DNA of 44,131 nt from Acidimicrobiales bacterium (GTDB lineage: Bacteria; Actinomycetota; Acidimicrobiia; Acidimicrobiales; VFJN01). This document shows, one piece after another, positions 22,777 through 30,722 of this stretch. A program made the translations under genes and the position numbers. The DNA is taken from assembly GCA_030681555.1 (NCBI GenBank), contig JAUXRW010000113.1, positions 1 through 44,131 on the forward strand. The letters run 5' to 3'. Numbering within the stretch: the first letter of the stretch is position 1; each line of letters begins with the position of its first letter. The notes below the pieces were generated by a model, which saw only the letters and a program-made list of their open reading frames with translations, was not told where the DNA came from and did no database searches.

Positions 22777-23751
22777 ATGGCGTTGATGATGGAGCCTCGC
22801 ACGACGGTGGTGCCAGCGGTGGATGCCCTGCCCGAGGTGCTCCCCACCGAGCGGCTGACCGCCAACGGCATGCCCGTGCCCGAGCTGCGGGCCGAGCTCC
22901 GCCGCATCGACGACGTCCGCAACGTCGGCAGCGTGCTGCTCACGTGGACGCAGGCGATCGTCACCATCGGCGGCGCCGTCTGGATCGACCACCCCCTCGC
23001 CTACGTGGCCGCCTTCCTCCTCATGGGGCCGGCTTTCGCCCGTTTCGCGATCATCGGCCACGAAGCCGCCCACAAGCTCCTCTTCACCGACAAGGGCTGG
23101 AACGACCGCATCGGTCGATGGGTGCTCGCCTATCCGGCGTTCGTGCCGCTGGAGGCCTACCGGCGCGGCCACTTCGCCCACCACAAGGAGGAGTTCGGCC
23201 CCAACGAGCCGGACATGAACCTCTACGGCGGGTACCCGATCACGCGGGCCAGCTTCCGGCGCAAGCTCTGGCGTGACGCCCGTGGCTCCTCCGGCTGGAA
23301 GAACCTCAAGGGCCTCCTGCAGGCGTTCGGGAGCCCGACAGCCCGCCCGATGGCCGTGCGGATCGCGGTGGTGCAGCTGCCGCTCATCGCTGTGGCGATC
23401 CTCCTCGGGCGCTGGTGGCTCTACCCGGTGCTCTGGCTCGGGCCGTGGCTCACCACCTGGCGAGTGATCAACCGGCTCCGCTCGATCGCCGAGCACGGCG
23501 GGATGGAGCATTCGAAAGACCGGCGCCGCACGACCCACCACGTGCGCCAGTCGTGGTCGGCGCGGTTCTGGCTGGTGCCGTTCAACACCGGCTGGCACCT
23601 GGCCCATCACGTCGACATGGGCGTGCCGTGGCGCAACCTGCCCAAGCTCCACCGCGAGCTCGAGGCCGCCGGCTGGGTCACCGACGAGCTCACCTACCCG
23701 AGCTACCGCGCCCTCTGGCAGGCCCTCCGGGCCCGCGCCGACGCCACCTGA
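22777..23751 (+). CDS. membrane fatty acid desaturase
   Basis: The 324-residue di-iron membrane enzyme has all three histidine boxes: IGHEAAHKLLF, RGHFAHHKEEFGPNEPDMN and TGWHLAHHVDMGVPWRNLP. An additional AEHGGMEHSKDRRRTTHH region is typical of actinobacterial acyl-lipid or acyl-CoA desaturases. Four membrane segments flank the boxes (about 50-68, 73-92, 190-208, 212-232). It inserts double bonds into membrane fatty acids using electrons from a ferredoxin-type donor. The divergent PaaX-type regulator probably controls it. Confidence 0.88.
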   Translation: MALMMEPRTTVVPAVDALPEVLPTERLTANGMPVPELRAELRRIDDVRNVGSVLLTWTQAIVTIGGAVWIDHPLAYVAAFLLMGPAFARFAIIGHEAAHKLLFTDKGWNDRIGRWVLAYPAFVPLEAYRRGHFAHHKEEFGPNEPDMNLYGGYPITRASFRRKLWRDARGSSGWKNLKGLLQAFGSPTARPMAVRIAVVQLPLIAVAILLGRWWLYPVLWLGPWLTTWRVINRLRSIAEHGGMEHSKDRRRTTHHVRQSWSARFWLVPFNTGWHLAHHVDMGVPWRNLPKLHRELEAAGWVTDELTYPSYRALWQALRARADAT

Positions 23752-23781
23752 CCCCGCGCCATTCGACCAGTTCGGAGCTCG

Positions 23782-24768
23782 TCAGCGCTCGGGCTCGACG
23801 ACGACGGTGTCGCCGGTGCGCACCAGGCCGGGCTCGCGCACCCAGGCGTAGGCGCGGCTCCACCCCGGGTGGCGGTCGTGGTGCATGCGGTTGAAGTAGC
23901 CGTCCCGGAACCAGCGGGCGTTCTTGGCGCACGGCGTGGCGTAGGCGGACACCTCCGCGAGCACCTCACCGATGCGGACCCGCACCCCGGTGCGGATCGT
24001 CGTCCAGTCGACGCCGGCGACCGTGACGTTCTCGCCGCAGGCGCCGGGGTGGATCGGGTGGCCCTCGCCCCGCAAGGCATCGATGAGCTCGGCGGACCAG
24101 AGACACAGAGCCTGGAGCGGCCGGCCGTGGTTGTGGCGGTCCGCCTGGACGTCGCCGACCAGCCCCCCGTGCCCGACCTCCGCCGCCTGCACAGCCTCCT
24201 TGGGCACCCCGCCTCCGCCGGCGCTGAGCTGAACGACGGAGCCCGTCTGGGTGGGCGCGCCGGCGCCGAGGCGATGGAGCCCGCGCGCCGCGTCCATGAG
24301 GTGGTGGGTCGCGTCGTGCACCGCGTGGCGGACGATCCACCCTGCGTCGATGTCGTGGCCGTCGGCCACGGCCGTGCGCGACCATTCCGCGGCGTCCTCG
24401 CCGCCGATCCCGCGGGCCCTGCGGTAGAGCCGCTCCACATTGCGGGTGAGACGGGTGAGCGCCTCCGCCGGTCCTCGGGAGACGTCGGGCTCCGCGGCGG
24501 ACAGCGGGCCGACCCGCAGGTCGTCGACCACCAGGGTCCCGTGCAGCAGCCGCCCCATGGCCTCGGTGACGACAGCGCTGTGCGCGGCGTACTCGGCCGC
24601 CGACCAGACGTCCGGCGCGGGCCGGGCCCCGAGCACGTCTTCGGACAGGCCCTCCACGAGCTGCCGCCACATCGGGGGAACCGCCCGCAAGGTGCCGACG
24701 GCGTCGCCGAGGTCGTACTGCAACCCGTCGAAGCCGCACTCGTCGCACCGCTCGGCGGGCTCGGTCAC
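23782..24768 (-). CDS. DinB-like domain fused to MOSC domain
   Basis: The 328-residue protein starts at GTG 24768 (four-base overlap with larC). It opens with a CDECGFDG knuckle. Residues 15-160 form a DinB-like four-helix bundle: PPMWRQLVEGLSEDVLGARP, WSAAEYAAHSAVVTEAMG and HAVHDATHHLMDAARGLHRL (metal-type His set). Residues 170-325 are a MOSC domain with EVGHGGLVGDVQADRHNHGR, GACGENVTVAGVDW and the sulfur-carrying cysteine in YATPCAKNARWF. MOSC domains transfer sulfur with a molybdenum cofactor or PLP enzymes; DinB domains often act as thiol-dependent S-transferases. Their fusion beside larBC suggests thiol or metal-cofactor chemistry, but that is inference. Confidence 0.82.
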   Translation of the reverse strand: MTEPAERCDECGFDGLQYDLGDAVGTLRAVPPMWRQLVEGLSEDVLGARPAPDVWSAAEYAAHSAVVTEAMGRLLHGTLVVDDLRVGPLSAAEPDVSRGPAEALTRLTRNVERLYRRARGIGGEDAAEWSRTAVADGHDIDAGWIVRHAVHDATHHLMDAARGLHRLGAGAPTQTGSVVQLSAGGGGVPKEAVQAAEVGHGGLVGDVQADRHNHGRPLQALCLWSAELIDALRGEGHPIHPGACGENVTVAGVDWTTIRTGVRVRIGEVLAEVSAYATPCAKNARWFRDGYFNRMHHDRHPGWSRAYAWVREPGLVRTGDTVVVEPER

Positions 24769-25979
24769 GCGGGCTCCGACCCAGGCGGCGGTGGCTCGGG
24801 ATCGGGGACGGCGCGGAGCGTGCGCCGGCCCTCCTCCTCGGCCAGCGACAGCACCTCGCGCAGCGGCAGCCCGGCCCGGCCGGCCACGCGGGCCGCATCG
24901 TCGTGCTCCACCTTCACGCGACCCGGGCTGATCTTCACCCGCACGGGGTAGCCCGCCACCTCCACCACGTCGTGCCTGCGCTCGGTCGGCCAGCGCTCGA
25001 AGGTTGACCCGCGCACGCCCAGCGACCCGGTCTCCGCGGTCAGCACGGCAGCCACCTGCGCGGCGAGGGCGACGTCCGTCAGCGCCGAGACCGTGTGCGC
25101 GGGTCGGCCCTTCTTCATCAGGATCGGGGTGACCCACGCGTCGTGGGCTCCGGCGTCGAGCAGCGCGCCGATGGCGTGGGCCAGGACCTCGCCCGTGGCG
25201 TCGTCGACGTTGGCCTCGAGCAGCACGACGGGCTGGCCGGCCGCCTGAGCGTGGACGGCGGTGCCGATCACGACCTGCGTGGCGTTGGGGCGGCCGTCGA
25301 TCTCGCGCGATCCCGCCCCGAAGCCGCTGCGCTCCACGGCCATCGGCGGTACCGGCCCGAAGCCGGACGACAGCGCGGCCAGCAGCGCCGCGCCGGTTGG
25401 GGTGGTGAGCTCCACGCCGACGTCCAGGCCGACGGTCGGCGCGGTCACCGATGCCAGCAGCTCCACGACGGCCGGCGAGGGGTTGGGGAGGAGCCCGTGG
25501 GCGGCTCGCACCATCCCGGTGCCCGTGGCCACCGCCGAGGCGTGCACCTGGTCGATGCCGAGCACCTCCAGCGCCGCGCACGTGCCGACGATGTCGACGA
25601 TCGCATCGAGGCCCCCGACCTCGTGGAAGTGCACCTGCTCGGGCGGTCGGCGGTGCAGGCGGCCCTCGGCCTCGGCCAGCGCTCCGAAGACGGCGAGGGC
25701 GCGCCGGCGCACCCGGTCGGGGAGGCGCCCCTCCTCCACGAGGGCCGTGATGTGGGCGGCGGTGCGGACGACCGACGTCTCCTCCACGCGCACGTGCACC
25801 TGCGTGGCCGCCAGGCCGCAGCGCAGCACTGGCTCCGCTTCCACGGCCCAGCCGGCCACCGGAAGGCGCTCGACCAGTGTCCGCACCTCACCGAGGTCGG
25901 CGCCGGCGTCGACCAGCGACCCGAGGGCCATGTCGCCGGCGATGCCGGAGAAGCAGTGGAACCAGGCGAGGCGGGTCAC
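24765..25979 (-). CDS. larC: nickel-pincer cofactor biosynthesis protein LarC
   Basis: The 404-residue protein contains the LarC hallmarks: WFHCFSGIAGDMALGSLVDA at the N-terminus, PEQVHFHEVGGLDAIVDIVG, HGLLPNPSPAVVELL, ELTTPTGAALLAAL and the C-terminal ANVDDATGEVLAHAI. LarC inserts nickel into the sulfurated pyridinium cofactor made by LarB and LarE. Here it is a single uninterrupted frame, unlike Lactobacillus, where a programmed frameshift joins LarC1 and LarC2. GTG 25979 overlaps the larB stop by four bases. larE and larA are not in the window. Confidence 0.9.
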   Translation of the reverse strand: MTRLAWFHCFSGIAGDMALGSLVDAGADLGEVRTLVERLPVAGWAVEAEPVLRCGLAATQVHVRVEETSVVRTAAHITALVEEGRLPDRVRRRALAVFGALAEAEGRLHRRPPEQVHFHEVGGLDAIVDIVGTCAALEVLGIDQVHASAVATGTGMVRAAHGLLPNPSPAVVELLASVTAPTVGLDVGVELTTPTGAALLAALSSGFGPVPPMAVERSGFGAGSREIDGRPNATQVVIGTAVHAQAAGQPVVLLEANVDDATGEVLAHAIGALLDAGAHDAWVTPILMKKGRPAHTVSALTDVALAAQVAAVLTAETGSLGVRGSTFERWPTERRHDVVEVAGYPVRVKISPGRVKVEHDDAARVAGRAGLPLREVLSLAEEEGRRTLRAVPDPEPPPPGSEPA

Positions 25980-26710
25980 TTGACCATCCGCAGGATCGCG
26001 GAGGCGGCGCCGTAGCCGTTGTCGATCCCGACGACCGTGAGCCCAGCGGCGCAGGACGCCAGCATGGCCAGCAGCGCGGTGACGCCCTCGAGGCTGGCGC
26101 CATAGCCCACGCTCGTAGGGACGGCGACCACGGGGGCGCCCGTGAGGCCGCCCACGAGGCTGGCCAGCGCGCCCTCCATGCCGGCAACCACGACCACCGC
26201 ATCGGCCGTGGCCAACGCCTCTGCCTCGGCCAGCAGGCGGTGCACTCCGGCGACGCCGGCATCGGTGATGCGCACCGGCGCGATCCCGTGGGCGCGCAGC
26301 ACCGCCACGCACTCCTCAGCTACGGGGAGGTCGGCGGTGCCGGCCGTGCACACCACGATCCGCTCCGGTCGGGCGGCGGCGGGACGCCACACCACGGTGG
26401 TCCCGTGCTGCACTCCGCCGGGGTTGGCGGCGAGGGCCGAGGTGACCTGGTCGTCGGTGGCGCGTGTGAGGACGACGGGTGCGGCGCCTCCGTCGAGCAA
26501 CTCGGCGACGATCGCCGCAGCGTGCTCCGGTGCCTTGCCCGGGCCGTAGACCGCCTCGGCGACGCCCTGTCGGAGCGCACGGTGGTGGTCGACGCGTGCG
26601 AAGCCGAGGTCGGCGAAGGGGAGGCGGCGCAGCGAGGCGACGGCGTCGTCGGGGTGCAGCGCTCCGGAGCGCACGTCGGCGAGCAATCGCAGAAGGGCCG
26701 CTTCGTCCAC
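25976..26710 (-). CDS. larB: nickel-pincer cofactor biosynthesis protein LarB
   Basis: The 244-residue LarB is the carboxylase/hydrolase that converts nicotinic acid adenine dinucleotide to the dicarboxylated pyridinium intermediate. It has the LarB N-terminal block RLPFADLGFARVDHHRALRQ followed by GVAEAVYGPGK, and a PurE-like domain: VVVVAGMEGALASLVGGLTG, VVAVPTSVGYGASLEGVTAL and VVGIDNGYGAA. GTG 26710 begins VDEAALLRLL, matching relatives; the longer frame is antisense to pheA. It is first in a larB-larC-(DinB-MOSC) operon divergent from pheA. Confidence 0.88.
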   Translation of the reverse strand: MDEAALLRLLADVRSGALHPDDAVASLRRLPFADLGFARVDHHRALRQGVAEAVYGPGKAPEHAAAIVAELLDGGAAPVVLTRATDDQVTSALAANPGGVQHGTTVVWRPAAARPERIVVCTAGTADLPVAEECVAVLRAHGIAPVRITDAGVAGVHRLLAEAEALATADAVVVVAGMEGALASLVGGLTGAPVVAVPTSVGYGASLEGVTALLAMLASCAAGLTVVGIDNGYGAASAILRMVK

Positions 26711-26715
26711 GTCGG

Positions 26716-26722
26716 TAGCATT
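26716..26722. promoter_or_regulatory. overlapping divergent -10 boxes between larB and pheA
   Basis: Only 19 bases separate the two start codons. TAGCAT (26716-26721, plus) ends eight bases before pheA GTG 26730, and AATGCT (26717-26722, minus) ends six bases before larB GTG 26710. A single TAGCATT core may serve as the -10 of both leaderless transcripts, so polymerases would compete. Confidence 0.4.
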
Positions 26723-26729
26723 GCGCCTC

Positions 26730-27683
26730 GTGACCGCCGACGCCGCACCGCCCCTCCGACGGGTCGGCTTCCTCGGCCCCGAGGGCACGTTCACCGAGCA
26801 GGCGCTGCTGTCCCAGCCCGACCTCTCCAGCGAGGAGCTCGTGCCCATGAGCACCTTCGGGGAGATCCTCGCCGCGGTCGACGCAGGCGAGATCGACCTC
26901 GGCTTCGTGGGGATCGAGAACTCGATCGAGGGCACCGTGACGGTGACGATGGACGCTCTCGCCCTCGAGCACGACCTGCTGATCCAGCGCGAGGTCGTCC
27001 TCGGCATCCAGCTGAACCTGCTCGCTCCGCCGGGCACCGGTCTGGCCGACATCCGCCGGGTGCTCACCTTCCCGGTCGCAGCCGCGCAGTGCCGCACCTG
27101 GCTGGCCCGGGAGCTCCCCGGCGTCGAGGTCGTCGCGGCCAACTCGAACGCGGAGGCGGCTCGGCTCGTGGGGGAGGAGGCCGACGGCGTGTCCGCGGCG
27201 GTGGCGCCCGCTCTCGCGGCCAAGATCTACGGCCTCGACGTCCTCGCCGAGGGCATCGAGGACCACTCGGAGAACGAGACCCGCTTCGTCCTCGTTGGTC
27301 ACGGCCCGGTGCCGCCGCCCACCGGTCACGACAAGACGACGATCGTGGTGTTCCAGCGCACCGACCGGGCGGGCTCGCTCCTCGCGATCCTCCAGGAGTT
27401 CGCAGCTCGCAACATCAACCTCACGAAGCTCGAGTCGCGCCCCACCAAGAAGGCGCTCGGCGACTACTGCTTCATCATCGACCTCGAGGGCCACCTCGAC
27501 GACAAGTTGCTGTCCGACTGCCTCCGGGACGTCCGGTCGAAGGTCGCCGACATCAAGTACCTCGGCAGCTACCCCGCCGCCGGCGTGCACGGCCCGGCCC
27601 GGCGGCGCGACGCCGAGGAGGCGTGGCGCGCCGCCGATGCGTGGATCAACGCGCAGCGCGCCCGGCTGACTCCGCCCTCCTGA
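26730..27683 (+). CDS. pheA: prephenate dehydratase
   Basis: The 317-residue monofunctional enzyme converts prephenate to phenylpyruvate in phenylalanine synthesis. The catalytic domain has RVGFLGPEGTFTEQALL, DLGFVGIENSIEGTVTVTMD and the catalytic-threonine region ENETRFVLVGH. The C-terminal ACT domain has TDRAGSLLAILQEFAARNIN followed by LTKLESRPTKKALGDYCF, the ESRP motif being the phenylalanine-binding feedback site. GTG 26730 is the likely start; TTG 26721 would extend it three codons. It is followed by two tRNA-Ser genes. Confidence 0.93.
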   Translation: MTADAAPPLRRVGFLGPEGTFTEQALLSQPDLSSEELVPMSTFGEILAAVDAGEIDLGFVGIENSIEGTVTVTMDALALEHDLLIQREVVLGIQLNLLAPPGTGLADIRRVLTFPVAAAQCRTWLARELPGVEVVAANSNAEAARLVGEEADGVSAAVAPALAAKIYGLDVLAEGIEDHSENETRFVLVGHGPVPPPTGHDKTTIVVFQRTDRAGSLLAILQEFAARNINLTKLESRPTKKALGDYCFIIDLEGHLDDKLLSDCLRDVRSKVADIKYLGSYPAAGVHGPARRRDAEEAWRAADAWINAQRARLTPPS

Positions 27684-27731
27684 CCCTCCGCTCGGCGCAC
27701 CCCCGCCGGCGACTGTGCGATGCTCCCGGGC

Positions 27732-27816
27732 GGAACGGTGGCCGAGCGGACGAAGGCAACGGCCTTGAAAGTCGTCGACCCGCAAGGGTCCGTGGGTTCG
27801 AATCCCACCCGTTCCG
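27732..27816 (+). tRNA. tRNA-Ser (anticodon TGA)
   Basis: Acceptor stem GGAACGG (27732-27738) pairs with CCGTTCC (27809-27815), with discriminator G. The anticodon loop is CTTGAAA, giving TGA. A long variable arm (GTCGACCCGCAAGGGTCC) and the T-loop GGTTCGAATCC confirm a class II serine tRNA. CCA is not encoded. Confidence 0.95.
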
Positions 27817-27841
27817 CGCGGGTACGCTCGTGCGCTCCCCG

Positions 27842-27930
27842 GGAGCGGTGGCCGAGTCAGGTTGAAGGCGCATCCCTGCTAAGGATGTGAGGGCGCAAGT
27901 CCTCCGTGGGTTCGAATCCCACCCGCTCCG
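27842..27930 (+). tRNA. tRNA-Ser (anticodon GCT)
   Basis: Acceptor GGAGCGG (27842-27848) pairs with CCGCTCC (27923-27929), with discriminator G. The anticodon loop CTGCTAA gives GCT. A long variable arm and GGTTCGAATCC are present. It reads AGC/AGU codons. Its own -10-like TACGCT lies at 27823-27828. CCA is not encoded. Confidence 0.95.
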
Positions 27931-27999
27931 CCCACCGCCCACCGCCCGGCGTCCACCGCCGGGCGGCGTCGCGCCGGTGGCAGACGCCCCAGATCCCGG

Positions 28000-28033
28000 G
28001 CCTGGCCCGGGGGATTCGCGATTCGGGCCAGGC
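28000..28033 (+). terminator. GC-rich hairpin after the tRNA-Ser pair
   Basis: GCCTGGCCC (28000-28008) and GGGCCAGGC (28025-28033) form perfect nine-bp arms with a 16-base loop. An overlapping CCCGGGCC/GGCCCGGG palindrome lies at 27995-28011. There is no T-tract. It probably ends tRNA transcription or isolates the downstream gene. Confidence 0.4.
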
Positions 28034-28054
28034 GGGCGGCCATGATGTTGCGCT

Positions 28055-28819
28055 GTGATTTCGAACCGTCGACTGATCGCAATGTTCGAGGGACGGGCCC
28101 AGGCGGGCGACTCGACGCCGGGCGCTCCCCTTGCGGCCCAGCCCCGGGTGGTGCGCGCCTTCTCCCGGCTCACCCTCGTGGTGGGCGCAGCAGGGGTTAT
28201 CGCCGCCGGCGTCGGTCACCTCGGCGGCCCGGGCACGGCCCCGCCGCCCGAGGTCGCCGTGGCCGCCGGTCAAGTGCCGGGCATCGTCGCCGTCCGGGCG
28301 ACGCTGGTCGACCCGGCATCCGGGTCGGCGCCCATCGGCTCCCTGGCGGCGGCCGCGGTGCCGGCCGACGTGACCGCCGTCGAGGCGCCGGCCGTGGCCC
28401 CGACGGCCGCCCCCGTCGCTCCCGTCCCTGCGCCGGTCGTCGCCGCGCCGCCTTCGCCTCCCCCCACCTCAGCGCCGCCCCCGCCGCCTGCGCGCCCGGC
28501 CGACACCGCTGTACCGGCCTCGACGCCGCCCTCCTACGACCCCGCCTCCGTGGAGGCTGCCATCGTCGAGGTGTTCGGCGAGCACGCGGAGGCGGCGATC
28601 GCCGTGGCGCGGTGCGAGTCCGGGCTGAACCCCGGCGCCATCAGCCGGGGTGGCGGCAACTGGGGCCTCTTCCAGATCAACCAGGTGCACCACCGCCGGG
28701 TGGCCGCCATGGGCTACGCCTGGGAGGACATGCTCGACCCGACCGTGAACTCGCTCGTCGCCCGGTCGATCTTCGAGGAGCAGGGCTGGCAGCCCTGGGC
28801 CTGCCGCTACGCCGCCTGA
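28055..28819 (+). CDS. exported lysozyme-like transglycosylase (SLT fold)
   Basis: The 254-residue protein has an N-terminal membrane/signal segment (LTLVVGAAGVIAAGV, about residues 39-55). A Pro/Ala-rich spacer of about 90 residues follows. The C-terminal lysozyme-like domain has the catalytic Glu in VARCESGLNPGAISRGGGNW followed by GLFQINQVHHRRV, and ends DPTVNSLVARSIFEEQGW. It should cut or remodel peptidoglycan outside the membrane. GTG 28055 is taken as start, with ATG 28082 as an alternative. Its 3' end overlaps the convergent membrane-protein gene by 13 bases. Confidence 0.85.
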   Translation: MISNRRLIAMFEGRAQAGDSTPGAPLAAQPRVVRAFSRLTLVVGAAGVIAAGVGHLGGPGTAPPPEVAVAAGQVPGIVAVRATLVDPASGSAPIGSLAAAAVPADVTAVEAPAVAPTAAPVAPVPAPVVAAPPSPPPTSAPPPPPARPADTAVPASTPPSYDPASVEAAIVEVFGEHAEAAIAVARCESGLNPGAISRGGGNWGLFQINQVHHRRVAAMGYAWEDMLDPTVNSLVARSIFEEQGWQPWACRYAA

Positions 28820-30675
28820 ACCCCCCTCGGCACCGTGTCCCCCATCGGCGGCGCCTTCCGGGGAGGCGTCGGATCGAGCCGGCGCAGCCCCCAGCTGAGG
28901 ATCAGCATCCACCCGGCGGCCAGGCCGGCCAGGGCGAGGTAGGCCAGCCGCTCCAGGTTGACGTTGTCGGTGTTGGCCTCGCGCTGGAGCAGCGACTTCT
29001 CGCGTTCGAAGCTCCGGCGACCGTCGACGGCCGGCACCTCCGCCGCGTCGAGGGCTGAGTCCTCCGGCAGGAAGACCGGCACGGCCTGCATGCCGGTGCC
29101 GGCGTGCAGGCGCAGGAGCGTCTTGTACGACCCACCGACCGGGATCGGCGATTCCGTGCGCCAGGTCCGCTGGTCGATGCGCTCCATGTCCCGGAGCTCG
29201 AACCCCCCGGGGCCGCCCTCCCCGGCGCCCTGCCAGGCGATCGTCTCGAACCAGGCCGCGCCGTCGGCGGCCGCGTCGGCCTCCTCATCGAGCACCACCA
29301 CCAGGTCGGCCATCGGCGCGCCGGTGTTCTCGTCGGCGCCCGCGGGGGTGAGGCGGAGGTCGGCTTGCCAGTCGGTCGACTCCGTCATCGGCAGGCACAG
29401 CCCGATGACCCCTACCGCGCCCACCCACGCGGCGCCGGCCGCGAAGCGGGGCGTCGGCTCGTGGGCCACGCCGAGCGGGGCCACGGCCCGTCCGATGAAG
29501 CCGCCGAGGAGGCCGCCCGCCGTGCCCGCCACGGCCGTGAGGACGATGGCCTCCGGCAGGAGGTCGCCGGTCCACGGCTCGGGCATCCACACGTGGCTCC
29601 ACGCCCACGCGGTGGCGAAGCCCACCGTCCCGATGAGGAAGCCGGCCACCGCGCCGAGGGTGAGCTGTTTGTCGCGACCGACGCGGGCGGCGACCAGCTC
29701 CACGATGATGGCCTCGGCCACGTAGAGCGGGATGTGCTGTGTGCTCCGCTCGAAGGCGACGATCCCGGCGGTGAGCGCGCCGCGTGCCACCCAGAAGAAC
29801 GCCAGCGCGGCCAGCGCGCCCCCTCGTCCGAGGCGGATGCGCACCGTCACCAGCGCGACGCCGGCACCGAGGGCGATCAGGATCGGGTGCAGGACCCCGC
29901 GGAACTGCGGCACGCCGAAGTCGAACTCCACCTGCAGGGTGGACAGGCCGATCAGCAGCGCTCCGGCGAAGCCGACGTCGGCCACCTTCGTGACGGCCCG
30001 GCCGAGCCGGGTGAGGCCGTCACCGGCCACCCGCTGGCCCTCGACCACCAGCGCCCAGCACGCCAGGGTAGACAGCGAGGCGCCACCGATGAGCTGGATG
30101 TGCGTCGGTCCCCACGCAGTGACGTCCTGGCCGAACAGCCGGTGCCAGATGTCGTCCAGGGGGAAGCCGGCCAGCGCGATCACGCCGCACGCCGACAGCA
30201 GCAGCGAGCCCACGGGCACCGACCAGTTCCTCGTCAGCCGCACGGCCGACGGGCTGCGGTCGTCGCCGAGGATCACTGCGAGGAGGGCGCCGAAGGCGAT
30301 CCCGTCGAGGCCGAGGATGATGAACCAGTGGGCCGGGTTGGCGAACGCGCCCGGGTCGCGGCCGCGGTCGATGTGCCAGCTGACGTCCCAGTAGTAGCCC
30401 CACACGGCGACGAGGAGGCTGGCGCCGACGATCCCCACCGGCAGCACGGCCCACGCAGGGAGGCCGGTGCGGTCCTCCACCTGGCGGACCAGCGGGTCGA
30501 GCAGCCCCCGCCGGCGGTGGAGGAGGCCGACGACGGCCACCGCGGCCACCGCTGCGAAGGACACGAGCGTGGCGATGATGATCTCGCCGATGTCGCCGCC
30601 CCCCGCCGGCGGTGTCTCCTCCGCGGCGACGGCTCCCAGCGATCCGAACGTGGCGACGGTCGTGGACAAGCTCAT
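28807..30675 (-). CDS. polytopic membrane protein with repeated D-x-x-WH motifs, unknown function
   Basis: The 622-residue protein has about 12 membrane segments between residues 28 and 420. An extracytoplasmic domain of about 150 residues follows (ADLVVVLDEEADAAADGAAW to FLPEDSALDAAEV), then a last TM near the C-terminus. Two loop/TM-edge motifs are alike: YYWDVSWHIDRGRDPG and FPLDDIWHRLFGQDVTAWGP, each with Asp three residues before Trp-His. A PTHIQLIGG helix entry follows the second. These Asp/His positions could bind a metal or haem, but no family name is recognised. ATG 30675 has GGAGA upstream. It follows the adenylation-acyltransferase fusion by 47 bases on the same strand and probably works with it. 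Confidence 0.75.
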   Translation of the reverse strand: MSLSTTVATFGSLGAVAAEETPPAGGGDIGEIIIATLVSFAAVAAVAVVGLLHRRRGLLDPLVRQVEDRTGLPAWAVLPVGIVGASLLVAVWGYYWDVSWHIDRGRDPGAFANPAHWFIILGLDGIAFGALLAVILGDDRSPSAVRLTRNWSVPVGSLLLSACGVIALAGFPLDDIWHRLFGQDVTAWGPTHIQLIGGASLSTLACWALVVEGQRVAGDGLTRLGRAVTKVADVGFAGALLIGLSTLQVEFDFGVPQFRGVLHPILIALGAGVALVTVRIRLGRGGALAALAFFWVARGALTAGIVAFERSTQHIPLYVAEAIIVELVAARVGRDKQLTLGAVAGFLIGTVGFATAWAWSHVWMPEPWTGDLLPEAIVLTAVAGTAGGLLGGFIGRAVAPLGVAHEPTPRFAAGAAWVGAVGVIGLCLPMTESTDWQADLRLTPAGADENTGAPMADLVVVLDEEADAAADGAAWFETIAWQGAGEGGPGGFELRDMERIDQRTWRTESPIPVGGSYKTLLRLHAGTGMQAVPVFLPEDSALDAAEVPAVDGRRSFEREKSLLQREANTDNVNLERLAYLALAGLAAGWMLILSWGLRRLDPTPPRKAPPMGDTVPRGVQAA

Positions 30676-30722
30676 GCGTCTCCTCGTCTGGGCGGCGGCT
30701 TCGGCGACATGCGAGCCGCACC

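Noticed and set aside
25877-27865. 662-codon plus-strand frame across larB and pheA
   Set aside because: Antisense of larB and out of frame with pheA, running on into a tRNA gene.
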